From Chromatiales bacterium (GTDB taxonomy: Bacteria > Pseudomonadota > Gammaproteobacteria > Chromatiales > Chromatiaceae), in NCBI GenBank assembly GCA_028284585.1, contig JANQRK010000104.1, forward strand, positions 1 to 64,000: a stretch of DNA of 64,000 nt, written 5' to 3'. Made by a program: the position numbers and the translations under genes. How positions within the stretch are numbered: the first letter of the stretch is position 1; each line of letters opens with the position of its first letter. The notes below the pieces were generated by a model, which searched no databases, was not told the origin of the DNA, and saw nothing but the letters and a program-made list of their open reading frames with translations. This document shows, piece by piece, positions 18,195 through 27,726 of the stretch.

Positions 18195-19571
18195 ATGACG
18201 GCCAGCGAATCGGACAGTCGCGACATCTACAGTATCCACCGTCTGAACAGCGAGGTTCGAGCGATCCTCGAGGGCAGTTTCCCGCTGATCTGGGTCGAGG
18301 GCGAGATATCCAACCTGGCGACACCGCGCTCCGGCCATCTCTATTTCAGCCTGAAAGACGCGCATGCACAGGTACGCTGTGCGCTGTTTCGTGCAAAACG
18401 CCAACTGCTGCGGTTCCAGCCAGCCGATGGTGAACAGGTGCTGGCACGTGCGCGGGTCGGTTTCTACGAGCCTCGTGGTGATTTCCAACTGATCATCGAA
18501 CACCTGGAACCGGCCGGCGAAGGGGCGGCGCAGCGCGCATTCGAACAGCTCAAGCAACGCCTGCAAACCGAAGGCCTGTTCGATCCCGCGCTCAAACACC
18601 CGTTGCCCAGTTTTCCACGCCGTCTTGGCGTGGTCACCTCGCCGTCCGGTGCCGCGATTCGCGACGTACTCCAGGTCATAGGCCGACGTGCACCCCAGCT
18701 TGCCATCACGATCTTCCCAACCCGAGTGCAAGGCAGCGGCGCTGCCGAGGAGATTATCGATGCCCTACACCTTGCCGAACGGCGCGGCGATTGTCAGGTG
18801 CTCTTACTAACCCGCGGCGGTGGCTCACTAGAAGACCTAGCGGCGTTCAACGACGAGCGGCTCGCGCGCTGCATCGCAGCCTTGGAAATACCCGTTGTCA
18901 GTGCAGTGGGTCATGAGATCGACTTCACGATCGCAGACTTCGTCGCCGATCGGCGCGCACCCACACCGTCGGCAGCGGCGGAACTGATTAGCCCGGATAG
19001 CAGCGTATTGCGCACCCTGATCACCAAGCATGGCGAACGTCTTGGGCAGGCATTGCGAAGGCGCTTGCAGGCCGACCATCGGCAACTCGGTCGCCTCGAC
19101 GGGCGCCTACAACGCGCCGCACCGCGTAACCGTCTGCGTCAACAGCAGCAACGTGTCGATGAACTGGATCTGCGCCTGGCAAGGTCGCTGCGCATGACGC
19201 TGACCCTGCGTCGGCGCCGGCTCGAGGCCGTCGCACAGCGCTTGAGCGGACAAGGCCCGACCCGCCGGCTGGCGCTGTTACAACAGCGTTATGCCGGCCT
19301 GCCGGAGCGACTCCTCCACGCCTGGTCACGTGGCCAACGGCAGCGCAGCGAACATCTGGCTGCGACTTTGCGTCAGCTAAACGCGGTGAGCCCACTGGCG
19401 ACCATGCAGCGCGGCTATGCGGTACTACGTTCACCCGAGACCGCTAAGGTCGTGACCGCGGTCACCGAGGTCCATGCCGGTGATCGCCTCGAGGCCTTAT
19501 TGGCGGATGGCCGGCTGGGCCTCAACGTTGAACAGGTGCAATCCAGCGACGACGAGCCGGCGGGCGGCTGA
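18195..19571 (+). CDS. xseA: Exodeoxyribonuclease VII large subunit
   Basis: 458 residues. The N-terminal OB-fold domain (IWVEGEISNLATPRSGHLYFSLKD) is followed by the catalytic part with PSGAAIRDV, LLTRGGGSLEDL and VGHEIDFTIADF, all conserved in XseA. A long coiled-coil C-terminal half binds XseB and ends with QRGYAVL. It degrades single-stranded DNA from both ends. xseA beside guaB is a common enterobacterial and gammaproteobacterial neighbourhood. The gene is intact. Confidence 0.97.
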   Translation: MTASESDSRDIYSIHRLNSEVRAILEGSFPLIWVEGEISNLATPRSGHLYFSLKDAHAQVRCALFRAKRQLLRFQPADGEQVLARARVGFYEPRGDFQLIIEHLEPAGEGAAQRAFEQLKQRLQTEGLFDPALKHPLPSFPRRLGVVTSPSGAAIRDVLQVIGRRAPQLAITIFPTRVQGSGAAEEIIDALHLAERRGDCQVLLLTRGGGSLEDLAAFNDERLARCIAALEIPVVSAVGHEIDFTIADFVADRRAPTPSAAAELISPDSSVLRTLITKHGERLGQALRRRLQADHRQLGRLDGRLQRAAPRNRLRQQQQRVDELDLRLARSLRMTLTLRRRRLEAVAQRLSGQGPTRRLALLQQRYAGLPERLLHAWSRGQRQRSEHLAATLRQLNAVSPLATMQRGYAVLRSPETAKVVTAVTEVHAGDRLEALLADGRLGLNVEQVQSSDDEPAGG

Positions 19572-19593
19572 ACGCGATAGGGTGTCGGTGCTA

Positions 19594-20991
19594 CTAGCGC
19601 TTGCCACGGACATGCCGCATCAAGCGCTTGCGCTTACGGTGTTGCCGCTCGGTAAGTCGGTTGCGCTGCCCGGCGTAGGGATTGTCGCCGGTCTTGAACT
19701 CGATCCGCAGCGGTGTGCCGCGCAACCCGAGGCGACCGCGAAAGCGATTCATCAAATAGCGCTGATAACTGGCCGGCACCTGTGCAGTCTGGTTGCCATG
19801 TACCACAATGATCGGTGGGTTCTTGCCGCCCTGGTGGGCATAACGCAGCTTGATTCGCCGGCCGTGCACCAGGGGCGGTTGATGCTCGGCCACGGCCTCT
19901 TCGAGGATACTGGTGAGCGTGGGCGTCTTTAAATCGGCGGTCGCTGCCCGGTAGGCGGCCTCCACCGCGCCAAGCAGGTGGCCGACCCCGCTGCCGTGAA
20001 GCGCCGACACAAACCGCCACTCTGCGAAATCGAGAAACGGCAGGCGGCGTTCCATTTCGCTGCGGATACGATCGCGTAGATCATTCGCCAGGCCATCCCA
20101 TTTGTTGATCACCACTACCAGGGCACGCCCGCTGTCGACCACGTGGCCGGCCAGGCCGGCATCTTGATCGGCAATGCCCTGCTGTGCATCCAGCACCAGC
20201 AGCACCACATTGGCCTGTTCGATCGCCTGCAGGGTTTTGATCACGCTGAACTTCTCAACCACCTCACTGATCTTGGCGCGACGCCGGACACCGGCGGTAT
20301 CGATCAACGCATAGGCCTTACCATCGCGTTCGAATGGAACGCGGATGCTGTCACGGGTGGTGCCGGGCTGGTCGTAGACCAGGACACGCTCTTCGCCGAG
20401 CAGGCGGTTGACCAAGGTCGACTTGCCCACATTCGGCCGGCCAATCAAGGCGATTTGGATCCCGGGTTCCGACTCGCCGGCGGGCTGGCTTGGTGCCTCT
20501 GCAGGTGCATCACCCAGCACCCTTTCGATCAGGCGACGCACACCCCGCCCGTGCACTGCGGCGATTGGGACAGGGACCCCCATGCCCATGGCATGAAAGT
20601 CTCCGCTCAGGCTGTCGAAGTCCAGGCCCTCGGTCTTGTTGACGACCAAGGTAATCGGCTTGCCAGTCCGTCGCATATCCTCGGCGATGGCCTGGTCGCC
20701 AGCGGTCAAGCCGGCCCTTGCATCGACGATCAACAAGACACAATCGGCCTCGGCGATGGCCTGCTGCGCCTGGCGCTCCATCAAGTCTTGCACAGCGTTG
20801 CGCTGACCACCAATCCCGCCGGTATCAACCACCACGTATGGCCGGGGCCCCAGCCGCCCAACCCCATACTGGCGATCACGTGTCAGCCCGGGTTGATCGG
20901 CAACCAAGGCGTCCCGGGTGCGGGTGAGGCGATTAAACAGGGTCGATTTTCCGACATTCGGACGCCCGACCAGTGCTAGCACCGGCAACAT
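19594..20991 (-). CDS. der: Ribosome-associated GTPase Der (EngA)
   Basis: 465 residues. Tandem GTPase domains, each with a [10 protein letters not shown]-loop (residues about 9-17 and 184-192), then a KH-like C-terminal domain ending in a basic tail. Specificity motifs are NKTEG in the first domain, slightly off the NKxD consensus, and NKWD in the second. Needed for 50S subunit assembly. Last gene of the run bamB-der, with a 3-bp gap to bamB. Confidence 0.97.
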   Translation of the reverse strand: MLPVLALVGRPNVGKSTLFNRLTRTRDALVADQPGLTRDRQYGVGRLGPRPYVVVDTGGIGGQRNAVQDLMERQAQQAIAEADCVLLIVDARAGLTAGDQAIAEDMRRTGKPITLVVNKTEGLDFDSLSGDFHAMGMGVPVPIAAVHGRGVRRLIERVLGDAPAEAPSQPAGESEPGIQIALIGRPNVGKSTLVNRLLGEERVLVYDQPGTTRDSIRVPFERDGKAYALIDTAGVRRRAKISEVVEKFSVIKTLQAIEQANVVLLVLDAQQGIADQDAGLAGHVVDSGRALVVVINKWDGLANDLRDRIRSEMERRLPFLDFAEWRFVSALHGSGVGHLLGAVEAAYRAATADLKTPTLTSILEEAVAEHQPPLVHGRRIKLRYAHQGGKNPPIIVVHGNQTAQVPASYQRYLMNRFRGRLGLRGTPLRIEFKTGDNPYAGQRNRLTERQHRKRKRLMRHVRGKR

Positions 20992-20994
20992 GGC

Positions 20995-22164
20995 TCAGGG
21001 TTCGTCAGGGAGGCGGATCACCGCCAGTTCGCCCCCGTCGCCCTGGACATAGAGCCGATCTTCGACGGCCTTGATGCCGGTGGTGATCGGGTCGCTACCG
21101 ACGCGACTGCGCGCCACGAGGCTGCCGTCTTCCCGGTCCAGCCAGTGCAGGTAGCCCTCGAAGTCACCGACCACGACCAGCTCGTCGATCACCGCCAGGT
21201 TCGATAGCCGGCGGTGCTTCAAAGCGTCCTGACTCCAGCGCGCCTTGCCAGAGCGCAGATCGAGACCCCAGAGCACGCCCTCGGCGTCGCCTACATAGAG
21301 TCCTCGGCGATCGACCGCCATGCGACTGTAAGAGGACATTCGCCGCCGCCAGGCGACCTGACCGGAGCGCTGCTCGATCGCCGCCACATCGCCCTGGTAG
21401 GTCACGACGAACACACCGCCGGCGAACACCAGTGGGTCACCGTCGATATCGGCCAGGCGTTCCAGTTCCGAGCGTCCACCAGGGACGACCACGTTGGCGT
21501 CCCAGATCAGGTCGCCATTGTCCAGTCTCAGCGCCACCAATCGACCGCCTGCCATGCCCACATAGGCGATGCCGCGAGAGATCACCGGCGAACCATTGCC
21601 ACGTAAGGTCAATACCGGCACTTCGCGCTCGTAGAGCCAGCGTTGCTCGCCGTTGGTGGCCTCCAGCCCGAACAGCTTGCCATCGACCGTGTGCACGACC
21701 AAGATACCGGCCGCGGCCGCCGGCACCGAAAGGACCTCACTGGAAACCCGGGTACGCCAACGCTCGGCGCCGTCTTCGATCGATAACGCAATCACTTCTG
21801 CATCACTGGTACCGATCAACACCAGGCCCTCGCCGACCCCAGGTCCGCCAGACACCGCCGTATCCAGCTCCGTCTCCCAGCGCTGTTCGCCGTCCGCTAC
21901 CGCACGCGCCTGAACCCTACCCTCGGCGTCCGAGACATACAGTGTGTCGCCAGCAATGAAGGGTTCGAGCGCCAAGCGTTGCTGGTCGGTCCCGGCCCCG
22001 ATATCCGCCTTCCAAACTACTTCCGGTTGGACTTGATTCTCCAGGTCGACCAGCTCCGAGGGCACGATCGTATCGTCACCGTCGAACCATGAGGTGGGGT
22101 CAGCAAAGGTACCGCAGCCACCGAGCAACAAGAAAAACGGTAGGATCAGGAGGAGTCGTCGCAT
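20995..22164 (-). CDS. bamB: Outer membrane assembly factor BamB
   Basis: 389 residues from the ATG at 22164, with a GAGGAGG ribosome site 6 nt before. Lipoprotein signal with lipobox LLGGC. The rest is PQQ-type beta-propeller repeats, with repeated W-containing motifs such as ERWRTRV and GQVAWRR. It is a BAM complex scaffold that helps insert beta-barrel proteins into the outer membrane. Neighbours yfgM and der are standard. Confidence 0.95.
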   Translation of the reverse strand: MRRLLLILPFFLLLGGCGTFADPTSWFDGDDTIVPSELVDLENQVQPEVVWKADIGAGTDQQRLALEPFIAGDTLYVSDAEGRVQARAVADGEQRWETELDTAVSGGPGVGEGLVLIGTSDAEVIALSIEDGAERWRTRVSSEVLSVPAAAAGILVVHTVDGKLFGLEATNGEQRWLYEREVPVLTLRGNGSPVISRGIAYVGMAGGRLVALRLDNGDLIWDANVVVPGGRSELERLADIDGDPLVFAGGVFVVTYQGDVAAIEQRSGQVAWRRRMSSYSRMAVDRRGLYVGDAEGVLWGLDLRSGKARWSQDALKHRRLSNLAVIDELVVVGDFEGYLHWLDREDGSLVARSRVGSDPITTGIKAVEDRLYVQGDGGELAVIRLPDEP

Positions 22165-22174
22165 CGATACCTCC

Positions 22175-22810
22175 TCAGCCGGCGTCGGCCTGGCCGCCGA
22201 CATCCACCAACTTCATGCGCAACAAGGCCTCATCCTCAACACCTTTTATGAGTGCCTTTTGGTAGGCTTCACGCGCCGCCCCCGCGTTGCCCCGAGCATG
22301 CTCCAAATCACCTCGCAACGCGGCAAACTCACCGCCCAGGGCACCGGAGAACGCCCCTTGCAACAAGGCATCGAGGGCCTCGAGTTCATTCAGGTCGAGT
22401 AGCAACCGGCCCAATCGTAGGCGGCCCAGTTCACGCAACACCGGGTCTGGGGCCGACTCACTGACCCAACGCAGATGGCCCTGTGCGGTGGCCTTTTCGC
22501 CGCGTTGATAGGCCAGCTTGGCAAGCTGCAGGGCCGCAAAACTAGCGTAGGTGCTGTTTCCGAACTCACCGATCAAGCGCCGTCCATCTTCGTCGGCCTT
22601 CTCGTACTGTCCGGCCCGGACGCTTTTTTGCATGGCATCGAAATAGATTGAGGCATTTTCGGCCTGGCCGCTCTGATAGCCCTGCCAACCTTGCCAGCCC
22701 GCAATTCCCGCGAATCCGAGCACGACGCCACCGATGACCGACTTGCCGTTCTCCTTCCACCACTTCTTGATCGACTCGACCTGTTCTTCGTCGGTCTGAT
22801 AGACGCTCAT
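22175..22810 (-). CDS. yfgM: YfgM-family tetratricopeptide membrane protein
   Basis: 211 residues from the ATG at 22810 preceded by GAGGAA. A single membrane segment (about residues 24-42, VIGGVVLGFAGIAGWQGW) anchors a periplasmic helical TPR-like domain. The YfgM family works with the chaperone PpiD near the Sec translocon. The conserved opening, TDEEQVESIKKWWKENGK, is diagnostic. It lies between hisS and bamB, the usual place. Confidence 0.92.
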   Translation of the reverse strand: MSVYQTDEEQVESIKKWWKENGKSVIGGVVLGFAGIAGWQGWQGYQSGQAENASIYFDAMQKSVRAGQYEKADEDGRRLIGEFGNSTYASFAALQLAKLAYQRGEKATAQGHLRWVSESAPDPVLRELGRLRLGRLLLDLNELEALDALLQGAFSGALGGEFAALRGDLEHARGNAGAAREAYQKALIKGVEDEALLRMKLVDVGGQADAG

Positions 22811-22841
22811 AGCCGGTTCCTCTACAAACACTCAGCCGCAA

Positions 22842-24116
22842 TCAACGGCCGAAAACTCTCGTTAGGTAATTGATCAGCGCATCGCGTTTCAGCGACTGCT
22901 GTTCGTCTTGGCTACGCAGGGGTTTGAGCACGATGGTGCCCTGCTCGATCTCGGAATCGCCGAGCACCAGGGCAAACCGCGCCCCGCTACGATCAGCACG
23001 CTTGAACTGTGCCTTCATTCCACCACCACCGCAATTGCTGACCAGCTCGATCCCTGGCAGGGCGTCGCGGATCTGCTCGGCCAGCACCAGCCCCACGCGC
23101 TGCGCGGCCTCGCCGACCGAGACAAGGTACAAATCCGCGGCTACCGCGACCGCAGCCGATTGCGATTCCTCGATCACCGCCACCAGGCGCTCTATGCCCA
23201 TCGCGAAGCCAACCGCGGGCGTCGCCCTGCCACCGAGCTGCTCGACCAAGCCGTCATAGCGCCCACCGGCACACAGCGTCCCCTGGGCACCGAGCCGGTC
23301 GGTAAGCCACTCGAAGACCGTGCGCGAGTAGTAGTCCAGGCCGCGCACCAGACAGGGGTTGATCCGAAACGAAACACCGGCCTCGTTCAAAGTCTGACAA
23401 ACAAAATCGAAATGCGCCGCCGATTCCTTACCGAGATGGTCACGCAGCACCGGCGCCGCATCGAGCATATCGCGCATCGCTGCATTCTTGCTGTCGAGGA
23501 TACGCAACGGGTTGCTGTGCAAGCGCCGTCGACTGTCTTCGTCCAGCAGGTCGTGGTGCGCCTCGAGATAAGTAACCAACTGCGCCCGATACGCAGCACG
23601 CTCGGGGGCCGTGCCCAGGGTATTGAGCTGCAGCTCCAGCCCTTGGATGCCCAGGGCCTGCCAGATGCGCGCGGTGATCAGGATCAACTCTGCGTCAATG
23701 TCCGGACCCGGCATGCCGAAAGCCTCGACACCGATCTGATGGAACTGACGATAGCGACCCTTTTGTGGCCGCTCGTGGCGGAACATGGGCCCCTGATACC
23801 ACAGGCGCTGGGTCTGATTATGCAGCAGGCCATGCTCCATCGCCGCCCGCACACAGCTCGCGGTACCCTCTGGGCGTAGGGTTAGACTATCGCCGTTGCG
23901 ATCATCGAAACTGTACATCTCCTTCTCGACGATGTCGGTCACTTCGCCGATCGAGCGCTTGAATAGCTCGGTCATCTCCAGGATCGGCATGCGGATTTCG
24001 CGGTACCCATAGCCACCCAGCACACCGGCCACACGCCCTTCTAGCCACTGCCAAAGCGCGCTCTTGTCCGGCAGCACATCGTGCATGCCGCGGATAGCCT
24101 GAATACCTTTTGCCAT
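22842..24116 (-). CDS. hisS: Histidine-tRNA ligase
   Basis: 424 residues. Class II aminoacyl-tRNA synthetase with motif 2 [16 protein letters not shown], the histidine-specific motifs [15 protein letters not shown] and AGGRYDGLV, and a C-terminal anticodon-binding domain. Charges tRNA-His. In E. coli ispG precedes hisS; here only 68 bp separate it from rodZ, and ispG is absent from this site. Confidence 0.98.
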   Translation of the reverse strand: MAKGIQAIRGMHDVLPDKSALWQWLEGRVAGVLGGYGYREIRMPILEMTELFKRSIGEVTDIVEKEMYSFDDRNGDSLTLRPEGTASCVRAAMEHGLLHNQTQRLWYQGPMFRHERPQKGRYRQFHQIGVEAFGMPGPDIDAELILITARIWQALGIQGLELQLNTLGTAPERAAYRAQLVTYLEAHHDLLDEDSRRRLHSNPLRILDSKNAAMRDMLDAAPVLRDHLGKESAAHFDFVCQTLNEAGVSFRINPCLVRGLDYYSRTVFEWLTDRLGAQGTLCAGGRYDGLVEQLGGRATPAVGFAMGIERLVAVIEESQSAAVAVAADLYLVSVGEAAQRVGLVLAEQIRDALPGIELVSNCGGGGMKAQFKRADRSGARFALVLGDSEIEQGTIVLKPLRSQDEQQSLKRDALINYLTRVFGR

Positions 24117-24184
24117 GGAAGATCTTTACGGACTATCGACGCCCCACTCGGCGGGGCCAAGGGATCATAGGTTCGGGGCGCGGC

Positions 24185-25189
24185 TCATGGATCGAGCGTG
24201 AAGCGCGCCACATTGCCTTTCGCGTAGCGGCTCAAATCGAAAGGTTTGCCATCTACCGTGATGGTTACCGCCCTAGCGTTGCCGATCACCAGCTTGTAGG
24301 GAGGTTGGCCGCCCAGCACCTTGTAGGTACCCTTAGCCATCTCACCGAACAGCTTGAACTTGCGCTCGCTGTCGCGTACGTCCACCCAGCAGGGGGCATT
24401 GAACGCCATAGTGATCTGTCCGGCCCCGCCGGTCACAGGTGCAGCATCATCGGCGAGCGGCCGGTCATCCAGGCCCGACACCATCGGCGCTGGGATCGCT
24501 GGGGCCAGCCCGGTTGGCGATTCTGCCGAGATACCCGCCAATCCAGTGGTCTCAGGCAAGGGGGCGGTTGGGGTTGGTGGTGCAGCCTTGGGCAACAATT
24601 CCAACTCAGGCGGATTGTCGGCTGGGGGCGGTGGCAGACGCAGGCTCCCGTCACCCGTATCCGGGGTCAAAAAGTCGGGGATGACGCCACCCTCGGAAGA
24701 CACCGTACTATCCATCTGCTCTACTACATCGCTACCAACAGGTTCGAGCGTCGTCTCATCAAGGTAGCCACGCCACCACATAAAAAAGAGTATCAGCAAC
24801 CCCGCCACCACCAACCAACCAAATGCCGCGGCCAGGCCACGACCCGGTCCGCCATCCGCCGGCAACATAGGTGTCTGCCGAACCATATTGTGACGAACAT
24901 CCTCGTCCGGCCACTTCTCATCGAATTGACGCAGGATGGGCTCGGTTGGCACACCGACTGTGCGCGCATAGTTGCCGAGATAGCCACGCACAAAGACCCG
25001 CGCGCCGATATCCCGATAGTCGCCCGCTTCCAATGCCTCGATAACAGGCCCGGTGAGATGCAATTCGCTGGCAATCTTGGCTATGTCCAGGCCCATCGCA
25101 AGACGTGCCGCCCGCAGGCGCTCGCCTGGCCCGGGTGCCAAAAACTCCGCGACATTGTTACTTGAATGGTCCGAGGTCAGGGCGGTCAT
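24185..25189 (-). CDS. rodZ: Cytoskeleton protein RodZ
   Basis: 334 residues. N-terminal helix-turn-helix of the RodZ type (GERLRAARLAMGLDIAKIA), membrane segment about residues 119-139, a Pro-rich periplasmic linker, and the C-terminal domain DUF4115 (CWVDVRDSERKFKLFGEMAK, then YKLVIGNARAV). RodZ links MreB filaments to the cell envelope and rod shape. The start is 3 bp after the pilW stop, so they are co-transcribed. Confidence 0.94.
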   Translation of the reverse strand: MTALTSDHSSNNVAEFLAPGPGERLRAARLAMGLDIAKIASELHLTGPVIEALEAGDYRDIGARVFVRGYLGNYARTVGVPTEPILRQFDEKWPDEDVRHNMVRQTPMLPADGGPGRGLAAAFGWLVVAGLLILFFMWWRGYLDETTLEPVGSDVVEQMDSTVSSEGGVIPDFLTPDTGDGSLRLPPPPADNPPELELLPKAAPPTPTAPLPETTGLAGISAESPTGLAPAIPAPMVSGLDDRPLADDAAPVTGGAGQITMAFNAPCWVDVRDSERKFKLFGEMAKGTYKVLGGQPPYKLVIGNARAVTITVDGKPFDLSRYAKGNVARFTLDP

Positions 25190-25192
25190 GGT

Positions 25193-25966
25193 TCACTCTA
25201 TCGATTTCAGGTACTTGGCCTCTTCCGAGTCGGGAAACCTGGCCTTCAACTTCATACCATAGCTGGCCATCTGGTCCTTGTCGCCAAGTTGATTCTCTGT
25301 GCGTATACCTAGCCACAGACTTTCTGCCGAGTGGCGTGCTACCTCGGCATAGCGCTGTAGGTAGGCACGGGCCGATAAAAAATTCTCATGCTTGAAACTC
25401 ACCTTGGCCATTCCCAGCAAGCTGGGTGCGAATCGCGGGTTCGCCTGCAAGGAATTACGATAATCCGTCTCAGCACCCGCGCCGTCGCCAGCCCGCTCTT
25501 TGCAAGAACCAGCATTGTGCCACGCCAGCCAGGGCGTATTGTAAAGCGGGTTCTTGAGCGCACGTCGGAAATAGCCATCGGCCTCGCTGAAGTCGCCGCG
25601 CTCACAAAGGAACGAGCCATAGGCGTTGAGGACGACTGGGTTGCGGGGGCCCAGCTTGGTCGCCTTGCGGAAGGCCTTGTCAGCCGCTTTCGGCTGACCC
25701 AGCCGTTGCTGCACTAGCGCCATCACATAGTGCGCATTGCTCGACGAGGGATCGACGAGGACCGCCTTCTTGGCATTTTTGAACGCCTCGGTCAGTTGAT
25801 TGTCGCGCAAATAGGCGGCCGATAGTTCGATATAGACATCGGCCGGACTCGGTCTTACGACGGGCGAACCTAGATCGCCGGTCGCCGAATCTCCGCCGTC
25901 GACCATGCTTTGGCTGGCACATCCCACCAGCAGCATGCCCAAGGCGGCCAGCGCGCAGCCACGCAT
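25193..25966 (-). CDS. pilW: Type IV pilus biogenesis/stability protein PilW
   Basis: 257 residues from the ATG at 25966, with GAGAGG upstream; a GTG at 25981 overlapping rlmN is the alternative. Lipoprotein with lipobox LLVGC, then tetratricopeptide repeats covering nearly the whole protein (AYLRDNQLTEAFKNAKKA, AYGSFLCERGDFSEADGYF). PilW (PilF) helps place the secretin of type IV pili in the outer membrane. No other pilus gene is nearby; this orphan position between rlmN and rodZ is normal. Confidence 0.92.
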   Translation of the reverse strand: MRGCALAALGMLLVGCASQSMVDGGDSATGDLGSPVVRPSPADVYIELSAAYLRDNQLTEAFKNAKKAVLVDPSSSNAHYVMALVQQRLGQPKAADKAFRKATKLGPRNPVVLNAYGSFLCERGDFSEADGYFRRALKNPLYNTPWLAWHNAGSCKERAGDGAGAETDYRNSLQANPRFAPSLLGMAKVSFKHENFLSARAYLQRYAEVARHSAESLWLGIRTENQLGDKDQMASYGMKLKARFPDSEEAKYLKSIE

Positions 25967-25977
25967 CCATATCCCTC

Positions 25978-27096
25978 TCACGAGCGGGGCACCTGCACGA
26001 CCTGTGGGCGCCTTAGCTGTCGCCGGCTACGGTCACGCACCTTGCCGACCAGCTGTCCGCAGGCCGCATCGATATCGTCGCCGCGCGTTTTGCGGGTCAT
26101 CGACATGATGCCGGCACGCTTAAGGCGCTGACGAAACAGTTCGATCTGTTCTGCCGTGGAGCTTCGATAGGTGCTACCCGGAAACGGGTTAAATGGGATC
26201 AAGTTGACCTTCGAAGGCACACCCTGCAATAGGCGGATCAGGGCCTTGGCCTGGGCAATCGAGTCGTTTACGCCATCCAGCATCACGTACTCCCAGGTGA
26301 TCTTGCGTCGGCGGTCATGCTGAATGAATTCGCGGCACGCAGGAATCAACTCTTCGAGCGGGTATTTCCGATTGATCGGCACCAATTGATCGCGCAAGGC
26401 ATTATCCGGGGCATGCAAGGAGACCGCCAGGCTGACATCGCTGAGTTCACGCAAACGACGCAATGCCGGCACGATCCCCGATGTACTGATGGTGACACGG
26501 GTCTTGGCGATCATGTAGGCCAGATCTTCCTGCATCAGTTCCATCGCCTGCACGACATTATCGAGATTGGCCAGGGGCTCGCCCATTCCCATCATCACGA
26601 CATTAGTCGGTGGGCAGCCTAGCTCGCGGGTTGCCAGCCAAACCTGGGCGATGATCTCGGCCGACGACAGATTGCGGTTGAAACCCTGCTGGGCCGTCGA
26701 GCAGAACGAGCAGTCGAGCGCACAGCCGACCTGAGAGGAAACGCACAAGGTGCGCCGCGCACCGTCGGGGATGTGCACGGTTTCGACGCGCTGGCCGTCG
26801 GCGAGTTCAAGCAACCATTTGATGGTACCGTCGCGCGCCGGCTGGGCGAGCGCGATGCGCGGTATCACGATCTCGGCGCACTCGCGCAACCTGGCACGCA
26901 GTGCCTTGGGGACATCACTCATGGCGTCGAAATCTGTCACGCCATGCTTGTGGATCCACTTCAGCACATTGCGCCCGTGAAACGCCTTGACGCCTAGATC
27001 AGTGAAATAGGCCTCCATGCCCGATCGCGTCATGCCCAATAGATTGGTCTTGGCCAGCTGATTCTCCAAGAGGTCGCTCAGCGGGTGCGCTCGCAC
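25978..27096 (-). CDS. rlmN: Dual-specificity rRNA/tRNA adenine C2-methyltransferase RlmN
   Basis: 372 residues in the longest reading. Radical SAM enzyme with the cluster motif C125xxxC129xxC132 in [11 protein letters not shown]. It methylates C2 of A2503 in 23S rRNA and A37 of some tRNAs. The GTG start overlaps the end of ndk by 19 nt; a TTG at 27069, just after ndk, gives a length nearer the family norm and may be the true start. The catalytic cysteines CxxxC and the later substrate region are present. Confidence 0.95.
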   Translation of the reverse strand: MRAHPLSDLLENQLAKTNLLGMTRSGMEAYFTDLGVKAFHGRNVLKWIHKHGVTDFDAMSDVPKALRARLRECAEIVIPRIALAQPARDGTIKWLLELADGQRVETVHIPDGARRTLCVSSQVGCALDCSFCSTAQQGFNRNLSSAEIIAQVWLATRELGCPPTNVVMMGMGEPLANLDNVVQAMELMQEDLAYMIAKTRVTISTSGIVPALRRLRELSDVSLAVSLHAPDNALRDQLVPINRKYPLEELIPACREFIQHDRRRKITWEYVMLDGVNDSIAQAKALIRLLQGVPSKVNLIPFNPFPGSTYRSSTAEQIELFRQRLKRAGIMSMTRKTRGDDIDAACGQLVGKVRDRSRRQLRRPQVVQVPRS

Positions 27097-27506
27097 ACGC
27101 CTTCAGGAAAGAAGAAGGCGATTTCATCTTGCGCAGTATCCGCACCATCGGAGCCATGGACGGCGTTTTCGTCGACCGTCTGTGCATGGTCGGCGCGGAT
27201 CGTACCGGGGGCCGCCTCCTGCGGGTTGGTGGCCCCCATCAGCTCGCGATTCTTGGCGATCGCTGCCTCGCCCTCCAACACCTGGACTATGACCGGGCCC
27301 GAGCTCATGAAGGCGACCAAGTCGCCGTAGAAGGGCCGCTCTTTGTGCACGGCATAGAAGGCACCGGCCTGTTCACTCGACAGGTGCAACATGCGCGCGG
27401 CAACTATACGTAGGCCGGCCTGCTCGAAACGCCCGTAGATGTCGCCAATGACGTTTTTCGCAACAGCGTCTGGTTTGATGATCGAAAGGGTGCGCTCTAC
27501 CGCCAT
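27078..27506 (-). CDS. ndk: Nucleoside diphosphate kinase
   Basis: 142 residues, family length. Transfers the gamma phosphate between NTPs and NDPs through a phosphohistidine, H117 in NAVHGSD. Opening [12 protein letters not shown] and ERPFY are hallmarks. First gene of the ndk-rlmN-pilW-rodZ-hisS run; the 220 bp upstream holds the relA terminator and the likely promoter. Confidence 0.98.
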   Translation of the reverse strand: MAVERTLSIIKPDAVAKNVIGDIYGRFEQAGLRIVAARMLHLSSEQAGAFYAVHKERPFYGDLVAFMSSGPVIVQVLEGEAAIAKNRELMGATNPQEAAPGTIRADHAQTVDENAVHGSDGADTAQDEIAFFFPEGVCERTR

Positions 27507-27649
27507 GGGGTACTCCGGATAAAATCACTGAATAACGGGCGATTCCCGACACCATGGGGGCCCCGCTCCGTCCAAATCGTTCGAACACACTCGCGGCGGT
27601 ACCATGCGGCCCGTTTGGTGTCACTTCGAACCAACGCCTCGCAAGTGTA

Positions 27650-27680
27650 GAAAAAGAAACAGGTTTTCTCTTTTAAAACC
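27650..27680 (-). terminator. Intrinsic terminator of relA
   Basis: On the - strand, a GGTTTT/AAAACC stem with a 7-nt loop is followed by a T-rich stretch (plus-strand bases 27651-27660). It lies 47 bp after the relA stop, so it should end the DUF1015-relA transcript before ndk. Confidence 0.6.
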
Positions 27681-27726
27681 GCGGCTTAGTTTACCTGCAA
27701 AGCGACTGCCTCGGCAATCGCAAGAA

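Noticed and set aside
22908..23879. 323-residue open frame antisense to hisS
   Set aside because: A mirror frame of the hisS coding sequence; composition is not protein-like.
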